Assembly: GCF_001011115.1 (NCBI RefSeq)
Contig: NZ_CP008874.1
Location: 1 to 64,000, forward strand
DNA: 64,000 nucleotides
DNA from: Halanaeroarchaeum sulfurireducens
GTDB lineage: Archaea; Halobacteriota; Halobacteria; Halobacteriales; Halobacteriaceae
Direction of reading: 5' to 3'
Shown: positions 1 to 9,232 of the stretch, in pieces
Layout of the letters: every line of letters starts with the position of its first letter
Position numbering within the stretch: the stretch's first letter is position 1
Translations under genes and position numbers: made by a program
The notes under the pieces: model-generated
Databases searched by the model: none
What the model saw: only the letters and a program-made list of their open reading frames with translations
What the model was told of the DNA's origin: nothing

Positions 1-45
1 AACAGATACCACCTGCCGCGAATTTGTTCTATAACGACCTGCCTA

Positions 46-75
46 GCCCCCCACCCCTTTGTTTCGACTGGAAAC
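46..75 (-). promoter_or_regulatory. ORB element, left
   Basis: On the minus strand the site has the ORB layout: a TTTCCAGTCGAAAC core, then AAAGGGGTGGGG, i.e. an imperfect dyad followed by a G-run. Orc1/Cdc6 would bind it through its winged helix and AAA+ domains. It is the mirror partner of the element at 241-272. Confidence 0.8.
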
Positions 76-240
76 TACAACACCCACCAGCCACTCGTAG
101 CAATCGTCCGGCACGACCTAGAACGATAACAAACCTAAACTTACTAAATTGGATTAATTGTGTTACGGGTTTGGTTTTAGACTATCCGGCATAAAACTAT
201 CTATTTTCAATAGCCCGTTCCGCCCCTACGCCGTTGTGCT

Positions 241-272
241 GTTCCAGTTGAAGTGAAGGGGTGGGGGAGGGG
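241..272 (+). promoter_or_regulatory. ORB element, right
   Basis: The plus strand reads GTTCCAGTTGAAGTGAAGGG and continues into a long G-run. This matches the left ORB core with a few substitutions and lies in the opposite orientation. Confidence 0.8.
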
Positions 273-273
273 C

Positions 274-687
274 CCAAACGCTGCCCTGGGTCTGGGAATC
301 CAATGGACAAAGACGCGGTTGTCTCACTCCCACATCGACCGTGACCAACTCGACTGGCTGCTTCCCGATCAGTTTGCTCGGGACCGGAATCCCACTTTCC
401 CCAGTGATCCTGCCTGGATCGGAGGGTAGAGCCGGTTACACGCCGGTTGTGGCCATCGGATAAATTCCGGCGACTCGGAGACGATCACCAGCGGCCTGGA
501 ACGAGACGACCTCGATCCGTTACCGGCCACGTCGTGTTCGCGCCATCGAAACATATTTGACGATTCCCCGTCCTCTGTTTCATCTGGATCAACTGGACGT
601 CCCGACGGGGTGAATGGACCTTCGCGACGGCCGCGATACGGTCCTGTCCCACACGGAACACCGGACGTCAGGGGGATATGGGATGAC
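274..687. other. orc1 upstream region without a clear gene
   Basis: I see no convincing gene between the right ORB and orc1. The open frames here are shadows in high-GC DNA. The orc1 frame itself is open back to an ATG at 610, but that 26-residue extension is rich in Pro and Arg and unlike the acidic protein that follows. Confidence 0.5.
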
Positions 688-2163
688 ATGACCGACGAAC
701 GAACACCACGTGACCGCCGGACCGCCGGTCGTGATTTCGAGGTAGATCTCGATGACGTCCTCGATGAGGACGGGGACGAAGAGGATGGGCTCTTCGATAA
801 TCTCCTCAGCGGCGAGCCGATATTCGAGAACAAGGAGGTTCTTCGCCCCTCGTACACGCCGGACGAATTGCCACATCGGACCGACCAGATCAACAACATG
901 GCGACGATTCTGGTCGCTGCACTACGGGGTGAGACACCATCGAACATACTCATCTACGGGAAGACGGGGACTGGAAAGACGGCGAGCGCGAAGTTCGTGA
1001 GTCAGGAACTTCAGAAGACATCCCAGCGCTACGACGTTCCGAGCGAGGTCCAGTACATCAACTGTGAGGTAACCGACACGCAGTATCGGGTCCTCGCCCA
1101 GCTCGCGAACACGTTCATCGAACAGAACCGTGACTGGATCGACCGGCGAACTCGGGAGTTAGAGGAGCTTCACGAGCAGGCGCGCGAGGATCCCTCGGCA
1201 CTTCTCGACACGGAGTTCGACGATCCACCCGATCTCCGGGAGCGCATCGACGCACTCGAGGCCGACCGCGCGGAGATGGACGACGTTCCGATGACCGGCT
1301 GGCCGACTGATCGTGTCTACAACGAATTCTTCGACGCCGTCGACTACGTCGAACGCGTGGCCGTCATCATGCTCGACGAGATCGACAAGCTCGTCGAAAA
1401 GAGCGGCGACGACACCCTGTACAACCTCTCGCGGATGAATTCTGAACTGAGCAACTCGCGGGTCTCGATCATCGGCATCTCGAACGATCTCAAGTTCACG
1501 GATTTCCTCGACCCCCGCGTGAAATCCAGTCTCGGCGAGGAGGAGATCGTGTTCCCCCCGTATGACGCGAATCAACTCCGGGATATCCTCCAGCATCGGT
1601 CGAAGGTCTCGTTCAAACCGGACGTTCTCTCCGAGGACGTCATCCCGCTCTGTGCGGCGTTCGCCGCCCGGGAACACGGCGACGCGCGCCGGGCACTCGA
1701 CCTGCTGCGCACCGCCGGTGAACTCGCGGAGCGCGACCAGGAGGAGACCGTGACCGAGGCGCACGTGCGACGCGCACAGGACAAGATCGAACTCGATCGC
1801 GTTGTCGAGGTCGTCCGCACACTCCCCACACAGTCGAAACTGGTGCTGTACGCGATCATGGTCCTGGAGAAAAACGGCGTCCACAACATCAACACGGGCG
1901 AGGTCTACAACATCTACAAACGTCTCTGTGAGGAACTCGACACGGACGTCCTCACCCAGCGGCGCGTGACCGACCTCATCAGTGAACTCGACATGCTGGG
2001 TATCGTGAACGCCGTCGTGGTGAGCAAGGGACGCTACGGACGCACGAAAGAGATCAGCCTCTCCGTTCCCATCGAAGAGACCGAGGCCGTCCTCCGGGCC
2101 GATTCCAGGATCGGCGACATCGATGACATCACGCCGTTCGTCCAGGCCAGATTCGAGAATTGA
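688..2163 (+). CDS. orc1: Orc1/Cdc6 replication initiator
   Basis: This is an archaeal origin-binding AAA+ ATPase that recognises ORB elements and loads the MCM helicase. With the ATG at 688 it has 491 residues. A Walker A motif (YGKTGTGKT) lies near residues 90-98, a Walker B (LDEID) near 229-233 and a sensor-1-like segment (GISNDL) follows. The last ~90 residues form the winged-helix DNA-binding domain. An Asp/Glu-rich N-terminus and an acidic insertion after the Walker A region are typical of haloarchaea. The origin-like ORB pair upstream suggests this is the cognate initiator. The start could also be the ATG at 610, but the acidic N-terminus favours 688. Confidence 0.93.
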   Translation: MTDERTPRDRRTAGRDFEVDLDDVLDEDGDEEDGLFDNLLSGEPIFENKEVLRPSYTPDELPHRTDQINNMATILVAALRGETPSNILIYGKTGTGKTASAKFVSQELQKTSQRYDVPSEVQYINCEVTDTQYRVLAQLANTFIEQNRDWIDRRTRELEELHEQAREDPSALLDTEFDDPPDLRERIDALEADRAEMDDVPMTGWPTDRVYNEFFDAVDYVERVAVIMLDEIDKLVEKSGDDTLYNLSRMNSELSNSRVSIIGISNDLKFTDFLDPRVKSSLGEEEIVFPPYDANQLRDILQHRSKVSFKPDVLSEDVIPLCAAFAAREHGDARRALDLLRTAGELAERDQEETVTEAHVRRAQDKIELDRVVEVVRTLPTQSKLVLYAIMVLEKNGVHNINTGEVYNIYKRLCEELDTDVLTQRRVTDLISELDMLGIVNAVVVSKGRYGRTKEISLSVPIEETEAVLRADSRIGDIDDITPFVQARFEN

Positions 2164-2221
2164 CCGCCGGCGGTTCGCCAGCCGAACGAATTATTAGTCG
2201 CGTCCCCGATTCCCAATTATA

Positions 2222-2599
2222 ATGGTGGCCGGTCCGTTGAACGGCGGGAACCTCCCCGACCTCCAGATCGTCCTGGACGCTTTGGACGACGAGGATTGCC
2301 GCCGTATCATCGAAGTACTCTCGTCGCCCATGACGGCAAAGGAGATATCCGACCAGTGTGAGATGCCGCTCTCGACGACCTATCGAAAACTCGATCTCCT
2401 CACGGAAGCGACGTTGCTCTCCGAGCGGACCGTCATCCAGTCCGATGGACACCACACGACCCAGTACGAGGTGGCGTTCGAACGTGTCGAGATCAAACTC
2501 GACGAGGACCACGACGTCACGGTCGCCATCCAGCGCACGCCCGAATCCACGGACGAACGGCTCGAGAGTCTGTGGGCGGAGGTACGAAAGGAAACATGA
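2222..2599 (+). CDS. winged-helix (ArsR-like) transcriptional regulator
   Basis: A 125-residue DNA-binding protein. Residues ~12-70 form a winged helix: an ALDDEDCRRIIEVLSSP helix, then AKEISDQCEMPLSTTYRKLD as helix-turn-helix. A C-terminal beta-rich segment follows. In haloarchaea such proteins often sit directly before a small three-helix membrane protein, as here (gap of 16 bases), and the two are probably co-transcribed. A TATA-like ATTATTAGTC lies about 30 bases before the ATG, consistent with a leaderless message. The target genes are unknown. Confidence 0.8.
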   Translation: MVAGPLNGGNLPDLQIVLDALDDEDCRRIIEVLSSPMTAKEISDQCEMPLSTTYRKLDLLTEATLLSERTVIQSDGHHTTQYEVAFERVEIKLDEDHDVTVAIQRTPESTDERLESLWAEVRKET

Positions 2600-2635
2600 C
2601 GAAACTACTGTCAATATGACGGACCTACTGTCAAT
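2596..2635 (+). repeat. 20-bp tandem duplication at a gene junction
   Basis: Two adjacent 20-base blocks, each starting with ATGAC and ending in CTACTGTCAAT, differ at three positions. The first ATG overlaps the stop of the upstream regulator and gives only a few codons before TGA. The second is the start of the membrane protein. It looks like a local duplication of a translation start. Confidence 0.8.
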
Positions 2636-2891
2636 AATAGTCGTGCTGAAGACCGCGACGTTCCTTCTGGGTGGAGCGATCACCTACTTCGCGTTCAAGG
2701 CGTATCGTCGGACCCAGTCGCGATCGCTCCAGTTGCTCGCCCTCGGGTTCGGTATCGTCACGCTGGGATCGATGGGAGCGGGTCTGGTCGATCAGGCCCT
2801 GTGGCTCTCGCGAGAGTTCGCGTTGATCACCGAAAGCCTTCTCACGGTCGTCGGCTTCGCCGTCATCGTCTATTCCCTGTACGTGGACTGA
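2616..2891 (+). CDS. small three-helix membrane protein (DUF7521-like)
   Basis: A 91-residue hydrophobic protein with three predicted transmembrane segments: residues ~5-24, ~35-55 and ~65-88. It resembles the small membrane proteins encoded beside winged-helix regulators in many haloarchaea. The second of two duplicated ATGs (2616) is the only one that opens this frame. It may be a membrane signal partner of the upstream regulator; this is inferred from gene order only. Confidence 0.7.
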   Translation: MTDLLSIIVVLKTATFLLGGAITYFAFKAYRRTQSRSLQLLALGFGIVTLGSMGAGLVDQALWLSREFALITESLLTVVGFAVIVYSLYVD

Positions 2892-2904
2892 GCCAGTCCG
2901 CTGG

Positions 2905-3696
2905 TTACCACGCTTCGCTCGCGATCGGGAACCGGGGACCCTGACTGACCTCGGCGAAGGTCAGTCGCACCCACCCCAGCCACGGGATCCGGACCTCTGC
3001 CGTTCCAGCTATCCACTCTGGCTTGACCGGCCCGCTGATCCCCCGGGTCTGGTCGTAGTAGTCGTTCGTCCGCTCGTTGTCGCCCTTGGTGATGAACCCG
3101 GCGTGGGGGGCCGGACAGTTCGGTACCGCATCGCAGTCCTCGCCCGGGAGGTATGTGGAGTCGGCTTTCGAAAGCCAGTTCTCGTCCTCCTCGACCCAGA
3201 ACCGAGTTCGGTGAATGACCGGTTTCCGTGCCGGGTCGTCGTTCGGATGGTAGACGATGACATCCCCGTAGGAACCGAGGGAGCGATATTCCTGGTCCTC
3301 GCCCACGTCGTAGGGGACGACGCCGGTGTCGTGAGTCGCGTAGTCCGGGGCGAGACGCTGTTCGTCCATGACGAACACGAGATCACCCTTCTGTAAGTTG
3401 GGCTCCATGCTTCCGCTCTCGACGGCCACCATCGGCGGCCAGACGCCGCTGACGGCGAACAGGAGCAGTCCCACCAACAGCACGGCGACCAGACTGCCGA
3501 CCATCTCGCGAACGAAAACGATGAGTCCCTCGTCCGCCTCCCAGGCCCAGCGAAGCGCAGCCTTCGGTCCGTCGCGCGGGTCGGGACCGGCGGACCGGTC
3601 GGGTGGATTGGGACCGTCAGGCGAGGACGGCGGGTCGGCCCACTCGCCGTCGTCAGTGACGTCCTGCCCGTCACGGTCACCCGGGTCCTCGACCAT
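2905..3696 (-). CDS. signal peptidase I (S26 family)
   Basis: A membrane-anchored protease that removes Sec/Tat signal peptides on the outer face of the membrane. The 263-residue protein has a long, Asp/Pro-rich cytoplasmic N-terminus, one transmembrane helix at ~62-86, then the catalytic SGSMEP box with nucleophile Ser96. His162 in VIHRTRF and Asp206 in KGDNER fit the archaeal/ER Ser-His-Asp type rather than the bacterial Ser-Lys dyad. It is divergently transcribed from the PolD small-subunit gene. Confidence 0.88.
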   Translation of the reverse strand: MVEDPGDRDGQDVTDDGEWADPPSSPDGPNPPDRSAGPDPRDGPKAALRWAWEADEGLIVFVREMVGSLVAVLLVGLLLFAVSGVWPPMVAVESGSMEPNLQKGDLVFVMDEQRLAPDYATHDTGVVPYDVGEDQEYRSLGSYGDVIVYHPNDDPARKPVIHRTRFWVEEDENWLSKADSTYLPGEDCDAVPNCPAPHAGFITKGDNERTNDYYDQTRGISGPVKPEWIAGTAEVRIPWLGWVRLTFAEVSQGPRFPIASEAW

Positions 3697-3756
3697 CGGG
3701 TGATCGTTCGCCGGATAGCGGTTTCAATGTTCCCATGAACCGATACGGCGTCCGCT

Positions 3757-5322
3757 ATGCTTTTGGGACCGAGCGCCCTCCAATCGGCCGTGCCGCGCCC
3801 GTCGCACGTCCGCGTGGTCAGACGGTTGACCAGCGACGGGTACAACGCCGACCGCGACGCCGTCACGGTGTTTGCGAACGCCGACGATCCGATCGCGGCG
3901 GTCGAGCGCGCGATCGAGGCGGTGGCCGACGACGCCCTGACGATTACCGTGGCGGACGCCGAAGCGGCGGTGTCACGAACGGCCACCAATTCGACCGAAA
4001 CGACAACGCCACAGACCGGCGGTTCGACTGGAACGACAAAGACGAATACGTCGAAGAAGGAGCCGGGTTCTCCAGGTGAAACAAAGGGGGTCGACGCTCG
4101 CACACCAGCGGCGGACCGTCCCCCCGTGCACGTCGCGAAGGATATCACCGGCGAAAGCACGGGAACTGGGACCTACCAGGATTTTGTGACGGTGTTCCGA
4201 GATCGGTTCGAGCGACTGGCCGGTCAACTGCGATCGCGGGTCACCCACCGCCCCACCGACGCCCTCGAAACGATGGCCGGGGGCAGCGAAGCCGCCATCG
4301 TCGGGATGGTCAACGACATCCGATCGACGGCGAACGGCCACTGGCTCGTCGAACTCGAGGATACCAATGGCACGTTCCCGACGCTGGTAATGAAGGACCG
4401 GGCCATCGCGGACGACGTCGACGCGTTGCTCCACGACGAGGTCATCGGGGTCGAGGGGACCCTCTCCGACGACGGGGGCATTCTGTTCGCCGATGCCATC
4501 CACTTTCCGGACGTCCCGCGGACGTACAGTCCCTCGACGGCCGACCGACCGGTCGAGGCGGCGCTCATCTCCGACGTCCACGTGGGCAGCCAGGAGTTCC
4601 TCGCAGAGGAGTGGTCCGCGTTTGCCGACTGGCTACACACCGAGGAGGCCGACCGCGTCGAGTACCTGCTCATCGCTGGCGACATGGTCGAAGGCGTGGG
4701 CGTCTACCCCGACCAGGACGAGGAACTCGACGTCATCGACATCTACGAGCAGTACGAGCGGTTCGCCGAGTACCTCAAAGCGGTCCCCGGGGACATGGAG
4801 ATCGTGATGATTCCGGGCAACCACGACGCCGTCCGTCTCGCGGAGCCCCAGCCTGCCTTCGACGAGGAACTCCGGGAGATCATGCGGGTTCACGACGCCA
4901 AAATCACGAGTAACCCGTCGGTCGTCACGATCGAGGGTGTCTCCGTTCTGCTGTATCACGGCGTCTCCATCGACGAACTGGTTGCCGAACTTCCCGACGA
5001 CCTGGCGACGTACGAGAACCCCCAGAACGCCATGGCACAGCTCCTCCGGAAACGCCACCTTGCGCCTCCCTTCGGCGGGCACATGCGCATCTCCCCCGAG
5101 GAGTCGGACTATCTGGTCATCGACGAGGTCCCCGACGTCTTCCACACCGGTCACGTCCACAAACTCGGCGTCGGTCAGTATCACAACGTCAGACTGGTCA
5201 ACTCGGGGTGCTGGCAGGCCCAGACGGCCTTCCAGAAGAGTGTCAACATCACGCCGGACACGGCCACGGCGCCCATCCTCGACCTCCAGACCCTCGAGGT
5301 CACCGTGCGAAAGTTCTCCTGA
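3757..5322 (+). CDS. polB: DNA polymerase D small subunit (DP1), exonuclease
   Basis: The small subunit of the euryarchaeal replicative polymerase PolD, with Mre11-like 3'-5' proofreading activity. The 521-residue protein has a variable Thr-rich linker around residues 65-125, an OB-fold near 180-255 and a calcineurin-like phosphodiesterase domain from ~270. Metal-binding motifs are visible in order: DVHVGS (~273), GDMVEG (~308), GNHD (~355) and GHVH (~464). Its partner, the large subunit, is encoded at 45980. Confidence 0.94.
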   Translation: MLLGPSALQSAVPRPSHVRVVRRLTSDGYNADRDAVTVFANADDPIAAVERAIEAVADDALTITVADAEAAVSRTATNSTETTTPQTGGSTGTTKTNTSKKEPGSPGETKGVDARTPAADRPPVHVAKDITGESTGTGTYQDFVTVFRDRFERLAGQLRSRVTHRPTDALETMAGGSEAAIVGMVNDIRSTANGHWLVELEDTNGTFPTLVMKDRAIADDVDALLHDEVIGVEGTLSDDGGILFADAIHFPDVPRTYSPSTADRPVEAALISDVHVGSQEFLAEEWSAFADWLHTEEADRVEYLLIAGDMVEGVGVYPDQDEELDVIDIYEQYERFAEYLKAVPGDMEIVMIPGNHDAVRLAEPQPAFDEELREIMRVHDAKITSNPSVVTIEGVSVLLYHGVSIDELVAELPDDLATYENPQNAMAQLLRKRHLAPPFGGHMRISPEESDYLVIDEVPDVFHTGHVHKLGVGQYHNVRLVNSGCWQAQTAFQKSVNITPDTATAPILDLQTLEVTVRKFS

Positions 5323-5361
5323 ACGGGGGAGGGAGGGGCGCCGTCGCCCTCCCGGTACCGA

Positions 5362-5745
5362 TCAATCCTCGTTGTACCGGTATCGGTGCGACGGGTCGCC
5401 GTCGAACAGCGGCCCCGTTCCCACGCGCTCGAATCCCGCTCCGGTCACGATCGACTGGAGTTCGTCGTCGTGGACGGGGACGACGATTTCGACCGGAATG
5501 TCCTGGGCGTCGGCGAACCGGCGCGGCTCGCCGAGGAGTTCGTCGACGACTGGCGGTTCCCCGACCATGGTACTCACGTGGACCGTCCCACTCCAGGTGT
5601 CATACGAGAGAAACCCGCGTATCTCGTCTCCCTCCTCGGCGACGAGGACCGTGCGTTCGCGGACGAGTCGGTCCGCGTCCAGGTCCGCATCGACCAGCGC
5701 TTCGAGGGCCGCGGCGTCGGCGTCCTCCGCTTCGCGTACGTCCAT
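5362..5745 (-). CDS. GNAT-like acetyltransferase
   Basis: A 127-residue protein starting at MDVREAEDADAAALE. It has the alpha/beta pattern of GNAT N-acetyltransferases, including a beta strand RTVLVAEEGDEIRGFLSY and a C-terminal VTGAGFERVGTGPLF segment. The frame is open further upstream, but that part is Arg/Pro-rich and includes the likely promoter. The substrate is unknown and the acetyl-CoA loop is weakly conserved, so the assignment stays at fold level. Confidence 0.65.
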   Translation of the reverse strand: MDVREAEDADAAALEALVDADLDADRLVRERTVLVAEEGDEIRGFLSYDTWSGTVHVSTMVGEPPVVDELLGEPRRFADAQDIPVEIVVPVHDDELQSIVTGAGFERVGTGPLFDGDPSHRYRYNED

Positions 5746-5887
5746 AGCATCGCCTCGTCGTCGACGCCGGTAATGGTTTGGTATCGGTACCGAAGGCGGG
5801 GGCATTGGTCGGGATAGACACCGTTATCTGCGACCCCCCAATACCAGGCCGTATGAAACCATTTCGCACGTTCCGGGTGATTTTCCG

Positions 5888-7072
5888 ATGCGCGTAGTCG
5901 CAAAGTTCGGCGGGACGAGTCTCGGCGCGGGCAGCCGTATCGAGCGGGCGGCCGACTCCATCGAGTCGGTGGTCAATGACGGTCATCAGATCGCGGTCGT
6001 GGCGAGTGCCATGGGCGACACGACGGACGAACTGCTCGACAACATCACTTTCGAGGCAGATGAGCAAGACCGCGCCGAGATCGTCAGCATGGGCGAACGA
6101 ACGAGCGTTCGGTTACTCAAAGCGGCCCTCGCGGCCCGCGGCGTGAACGCCGTCTTCCTGGAACCCGGCGACCCCGACTGGCCGGTCGTGGCGAACGACC
6201 GCGGCGAGGTGGACGTCGAGGAGACCGAACGCCGTTCGAAGCGTCTCGCCGAGAAACTCGAGGACACAGTCCCCGTCATTACCGGCTTCCTCGCGGAAGA
6301 CCACGATGGAACTGTCACGACGCTCGGTCGGGGTGGCAGCGACACGACGGCCGTGATGCTGGGTCGGTACATGGATGCCGACGAGGTCGTCATCGTGACC
6401 GACGTCGAGGGGGTCATGACCGGGGACCCGAACGTGGTCGAGGGGGCCCGAAACGTGGGCGAGATCACGGTCGACGAACTCCGAAACCTCTCGTTCCGTG
6501 GCGCAGAGGTCGTGGCCCCGAGCGCGCTGTCCTTCAAGGACATGGACCTCGACGTCCGTGTGATCCACTTCCAGCACGAGGACATGCTCACCGGGGGCAC
6601 GAACATCGAGGGCCAGTTCGAATACCTGGTGAACATGCGGGAGAATCCCCTCTCCTGTCTCACCGTGGCCGGTCGAGCCATCCGGAACCAGCCCGGCATT
6701 CTGGCGAAACTGTCGACGGCACTGTACGAAAACGGCATCAACGTCGACGCGGTCGCGAGCGGGATGGACTCGGTCACCTACTACGTCGACTCCGATATCG
6801 CCGCCGATGCCGAGCCCGTCCTCCACGACCAGGTCGTCGGCGACAATACTCTCTCGTCGGTGACCGTCACCGACGACGTCGCGGTCATTCGAGTGCTCGG
6901 TGCGGAACTCCCGAACCAGCCGCGGCTGATGCCCCAGATCGTCGACCCCATCGCCGATGCCGGAATCAACATCTTCGACATCATCACCTCGGCGACGTCG
7001 GTCGCCGTCTTCGTCGCCTACGATGACCGCGAGGAGACCCTGGAGATCATCCAGGAGAACTTTCAGGGCTAG
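5888..7072 (+). CDS. lysC: aspartate kinase
   Basis: Phosphorylates L-aspartate, the first step towards threonine, methionine and lysine. The 394-residue protein begins with the kinase signature KFGGTSLG at residues ~6-13, has TTLGRGGSDTTA near 140, and ends with two ACT domains from ~265 that usually bind feedback inhibitors. Length and domain order match stand-alone archaeal aspartokinases. Confidence 0.93.
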   Translation: MRVVAKFGGTSLGAGSRIERAADSIESVVNDGHQIAVVASAMGDTTDELLDNITFEADEQDRAEIVSMGERTSVRLLKAALAARGVNAVFLEPGDPDWPVVANDRGEVDVEETERRSKRLAEKLEDTVPVITGFLAEDHDGTVTTLGRGGSDTTAVMLGRYMDADEVVIVTDVEGVMTGDPNVVEGARNVGEITVDELRNLSFRGAEVVAPSALSFKDMDLDVRVIHFQHEDMLTGGTNIEGQFEYLVNMRENPLSCLTVAGRAIRNQPGILAKLSTALYENGINVDAVASGMDSVTYYVDSDIAADAEPVLHDQVVGDNTLSSVTVTDDVAVIRVLGAELPNQPRLMPQIVDPIADAGINIFDIITSATSVAVFVAYDDREETLEIIQENFQG

Positions 7073-7171
7073 TTCGTCGATGCACACCTCCGGACACCGA
7101 CGAGCAGCGTAACGCCGTCCTGGACACGATTTTTCGACAGCCGTTATGGCGGCCGCGGTCCCAGTGTGCCC

Positions 7172-8509
7172 ATGCGATACACCTCGAAGATGGCGGGGTC
7201 GGTACGCGTTCCGCCCCGCGACGAACGGAGAGTGCGTCTCGAGGAGGCCGGGTACAATTTGTTCAACGTCCCCTCGGCGGCGGTCGCCGTCGACTTGCTC
7301 ACCGACTCGGGAACGGGAACCATGAGCGACGAGCAGTGGGCGGCCATGTTCGAGGGCGACGAGGCGTACGCCGGTAGCGAGAGTTTCGCCGAACTCGAAC
7401 GGTCGGTCGAGGCGGTCATGGGGATCGAACACGTCGTACCGACCCACCAGGGGCGAGGTGCGGAAAACGTTCTCTACGGGACGCTCGTGGACGAGGGCGA
7501 CGTCGTCCCGAACAACACGCACTTCGACACGACCCGAGCCCACGTCGTGGAAAACGGCGGCCGACCGGTGGACTGCCCCGCCGATGGCGCGTTCGACCCC
7601 CGTTCAGACGGTGATTTCCTCGGGAACTTCGATCTCGACTGCGCCCGACGGGTCGTGGACGACGTGGGCGCAGAGCGGGTCCCCGTGGTCGTCGTCACCA
7701 TCACGAACAACTCCGCCGCGGGCCAGCCGGTGAGCGTCGCGAACCTCCGCGAGGTCCGGGCGTTCGCCGACGAGATCGACGCCACGTTCGTCGTCGACGC
7801 CTGTCGGTTCGCGGAGAACGCACAGTTCGTCCAGCAGCGCGAGCGGGAGTTCGCCGACGCCTCTGTCGCCGAGATCGCACACGAGCAACTCTCCGACGCG
7901 GACGCCGTGGTGATGAGCGGAAAAAAGGACGGTCTCGTCAACGTCGGCGGCTTCGTGGGGGTGGCCGACGAGTCGCTCTTAGAGGCGGTCGAACAGCGCG
8001 CCATCCTCTATGAAGGTTTTCTTACCTATGGAGGGATGGCGGGCCGAGACCTCGCGGCCTTCGCGGTGGGTCTCCGCGAGGCCGTCCAGGAGCCGTACGT
8101 CCAAGCACGGGTCGACCAGGTCCGGGAACTGGCCGATACCGTCGAGGACGCCGGCCTTCCCGTCTACCGACCCGTCGGCGGGCACGCGATCTACGTGGAC
8201 GCCGGTGCGGCCTACGATCACATCCCCGACGACCAGTTCCCGGGGCAGTCGCTCGCGGTCGAACTCTACCGCGAGGGCGCCGTTCGTGGCGTCGAACTCG
8301 GCAGTTTCGCGTTCCCCGAGACCGAACGCCCCGAGTTCGTGCGACTGGCGCTCCCGCGCCGGACCTACCATCGAGAACATATCGATTACGTCGGGGAGAC
8401 GGCCGCCGCGGTCGCCGCACGATCGGCCGAGGCTCCGGGCTACACGGTCGTCGACGAACCCCCGATGAAAGAACTCCGGCACTTCTCCGCCCGCCTCGAA
8501 CCAGTCTAA
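7172..8509 (+). CDS. tnaA: tryptophanase (beta-eliminating PLP lyase)
   Basis: A PLP-dependent lyase of the tryptophanase/tyrosine phenol-lyase family that would split tryptophan to indole, pyruvate and ammonia. Diagnostic segments include VPTHQGRGAE, NNTHFDTTRAH, ITNNSAAGQPVS, the VVDACRFAENA strand and the MSGKKDGL loop carrying the Schiff-base lysine (~251-252). The 445-residue length is normal. The start at 7172 is preferred over the GTG at 7166. Tyrosine phenol-lyase cannot be excluded. The gene suggests amino-acid catabolism under low oxygen. Confidence 0.88.
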   Translation: MRYTSKMAGSVRVPPRDERRVRLEEAGYNLFNVPSAAVAVDLLTDSGTGTMSDEQWAAMFEGDEAYAGSESFAELERSVEAVMGIEHVVPTHQGRGAENVLYGTLVDEGDVVPNNTHFDTTRAHVVENGGRPVDCPADGAFDPRSDGDFLGNFDLDCARRVVDDVGAERVPVVVVTITNNSAAGQPVSVANLREVRAFADEIDATFVVDACRFAENAQFVQQREREFADASVAEIAHEQLSDADAVVMSGKKDGLVNVGGFVGVADESLLEAVEQRAILYEGFLTYGGMAGRDLAAFAVGLREAVQEPYVQARVDQVRELADTVEDAGLPVYRPVGGHAIYVDAGAAYDHIPDDQFPGQSLAVELYREGAVRGVELGSFAFPETERPEFVRLALPRRTYHREHIDYVGETAAAVAARSAEAPGYTVVDEPPMKELRHFSARLEPV

Positions 8510-8518
8510 TACCCGCGG

Positions 8519-9178
8519 TCACTCGCCCCGGCGCAACCGTGCCCCGGTGCGCTCCGGCAGGCCGGCCGCCTCGATCGCGTCGACGACCGCGTCGACGTCG
8601 TACTCCACGCGTCGCGTCTCGACGCTGAGCGCGTCCAGATCGACGATCGCGTAGGCAGCCCGTGGATCTCGGTCACGCGGCTGGCCGACGCTTCCCGGGT
8701 TGAGGACGATCCCCTCATCGTACTGTTCGGCGTGCTGGACGTGGGTGTGGCCCATCACGAGGACGTCCTCGTCGTCCAGCAGGTGTGGACCGAACTCCTC
8801 GGGGTAGGTGTAGTGGTTGGGATGGTCGGGGTGGCCGTGGACGACCTTCACCCGGTCGGCACAACAGCGCCGTGAATCGGACAGTGACGCGATCCATTCG
8901 CGCTGCTCGGCGGAGAGCTCCTCGATCGCGTGGCGGATGCCGGCCTGGGCCATTCGGTTCTGGGAGAAGTTCGTCTCGGTTGCCACCTTCAGATCGTGAT
9001 TGCCTATCACGGAGACGGCAGTCCGCTCTCGTACGGTCTCGACGCAGGCTCCAGGCCAGGGATTGTACCCGACCACGTCCCCCGCGTTGACGATCCGGTC
9101 GACCGGCGGCATGTCCGCGAGCACCGCGTCCAGTGCGACCGCGTTCGCGTGGACGTCCGACAACACTCCGATGCGCAT
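8519..9178 (-). CDS. YfcE/MJ0936-type metallophosphoesterase
   Basis: A 219-residue calcineurin-like phosphodiesterase. Metal-ligand motifs appear in order: SDVHANAVAL near residue 7, NAGDVVGYN near 32, IGNHD near 58, VHGHPDH near 112 and MGHTHVQH near 139. Proteins of this family hydrolyse small phosphodiesters; the natural substrate is unknown. It is convergent with tnaA, with only 9 bases between the two stops. Confidence 0.85.
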   Translation of the reverse strand: MRIGVLSDVHANAVALDAVLADMPPVDRIVNAGDVVGYNPWPGACVETVRERTAVSVIGNHDLKVATETNFSQNRMAQAGIRHAIEELSAEQREWIASLSDSRRCCADRVKVVHGHPDHPNHYTYPEEFGPHLLDDEDVLVMGHTHVQHAEQYDEGIVLNPGSVGQPRDRDPRAAYAIVDLDALSVETRRVEYDVDAVVDAIEAAGLPERTGARLRRGE

Positions 9179-9232
9179 GGGCGGGGTTCGGGAGCGGACG
9201 GCCCTAAGGTTACCCCTCCGGTTCCCGTCGCG

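Larger units (their letters stand above)
46..272. other. oriC: candidate replication origin (oriC)
   Basis: Two origin recognition box (ORB) elements face each other in inverted orientation, with their G-runs pointing outward, and enclose an AT-rich stretch at about 121-215 that would serve as the duplex-unwinding element. The orc1/cdc6 gene begins about 400 bases downstream. Inverted ORBs flanking an AT-rich core next to an orc1 gene is the known architecture of haloarchaeal origins. I see the motifs directly; origin activity is inferred. Confidence 0.85.

Noticed and set aside
1159-1884. Long minus-strand frame opposite orc1
   Set aside because: A typical shadow frame of acidic high-GC coding sequence. 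The same holds for the many long frames opposite polC, hef, hel308 and the TRAP permease.
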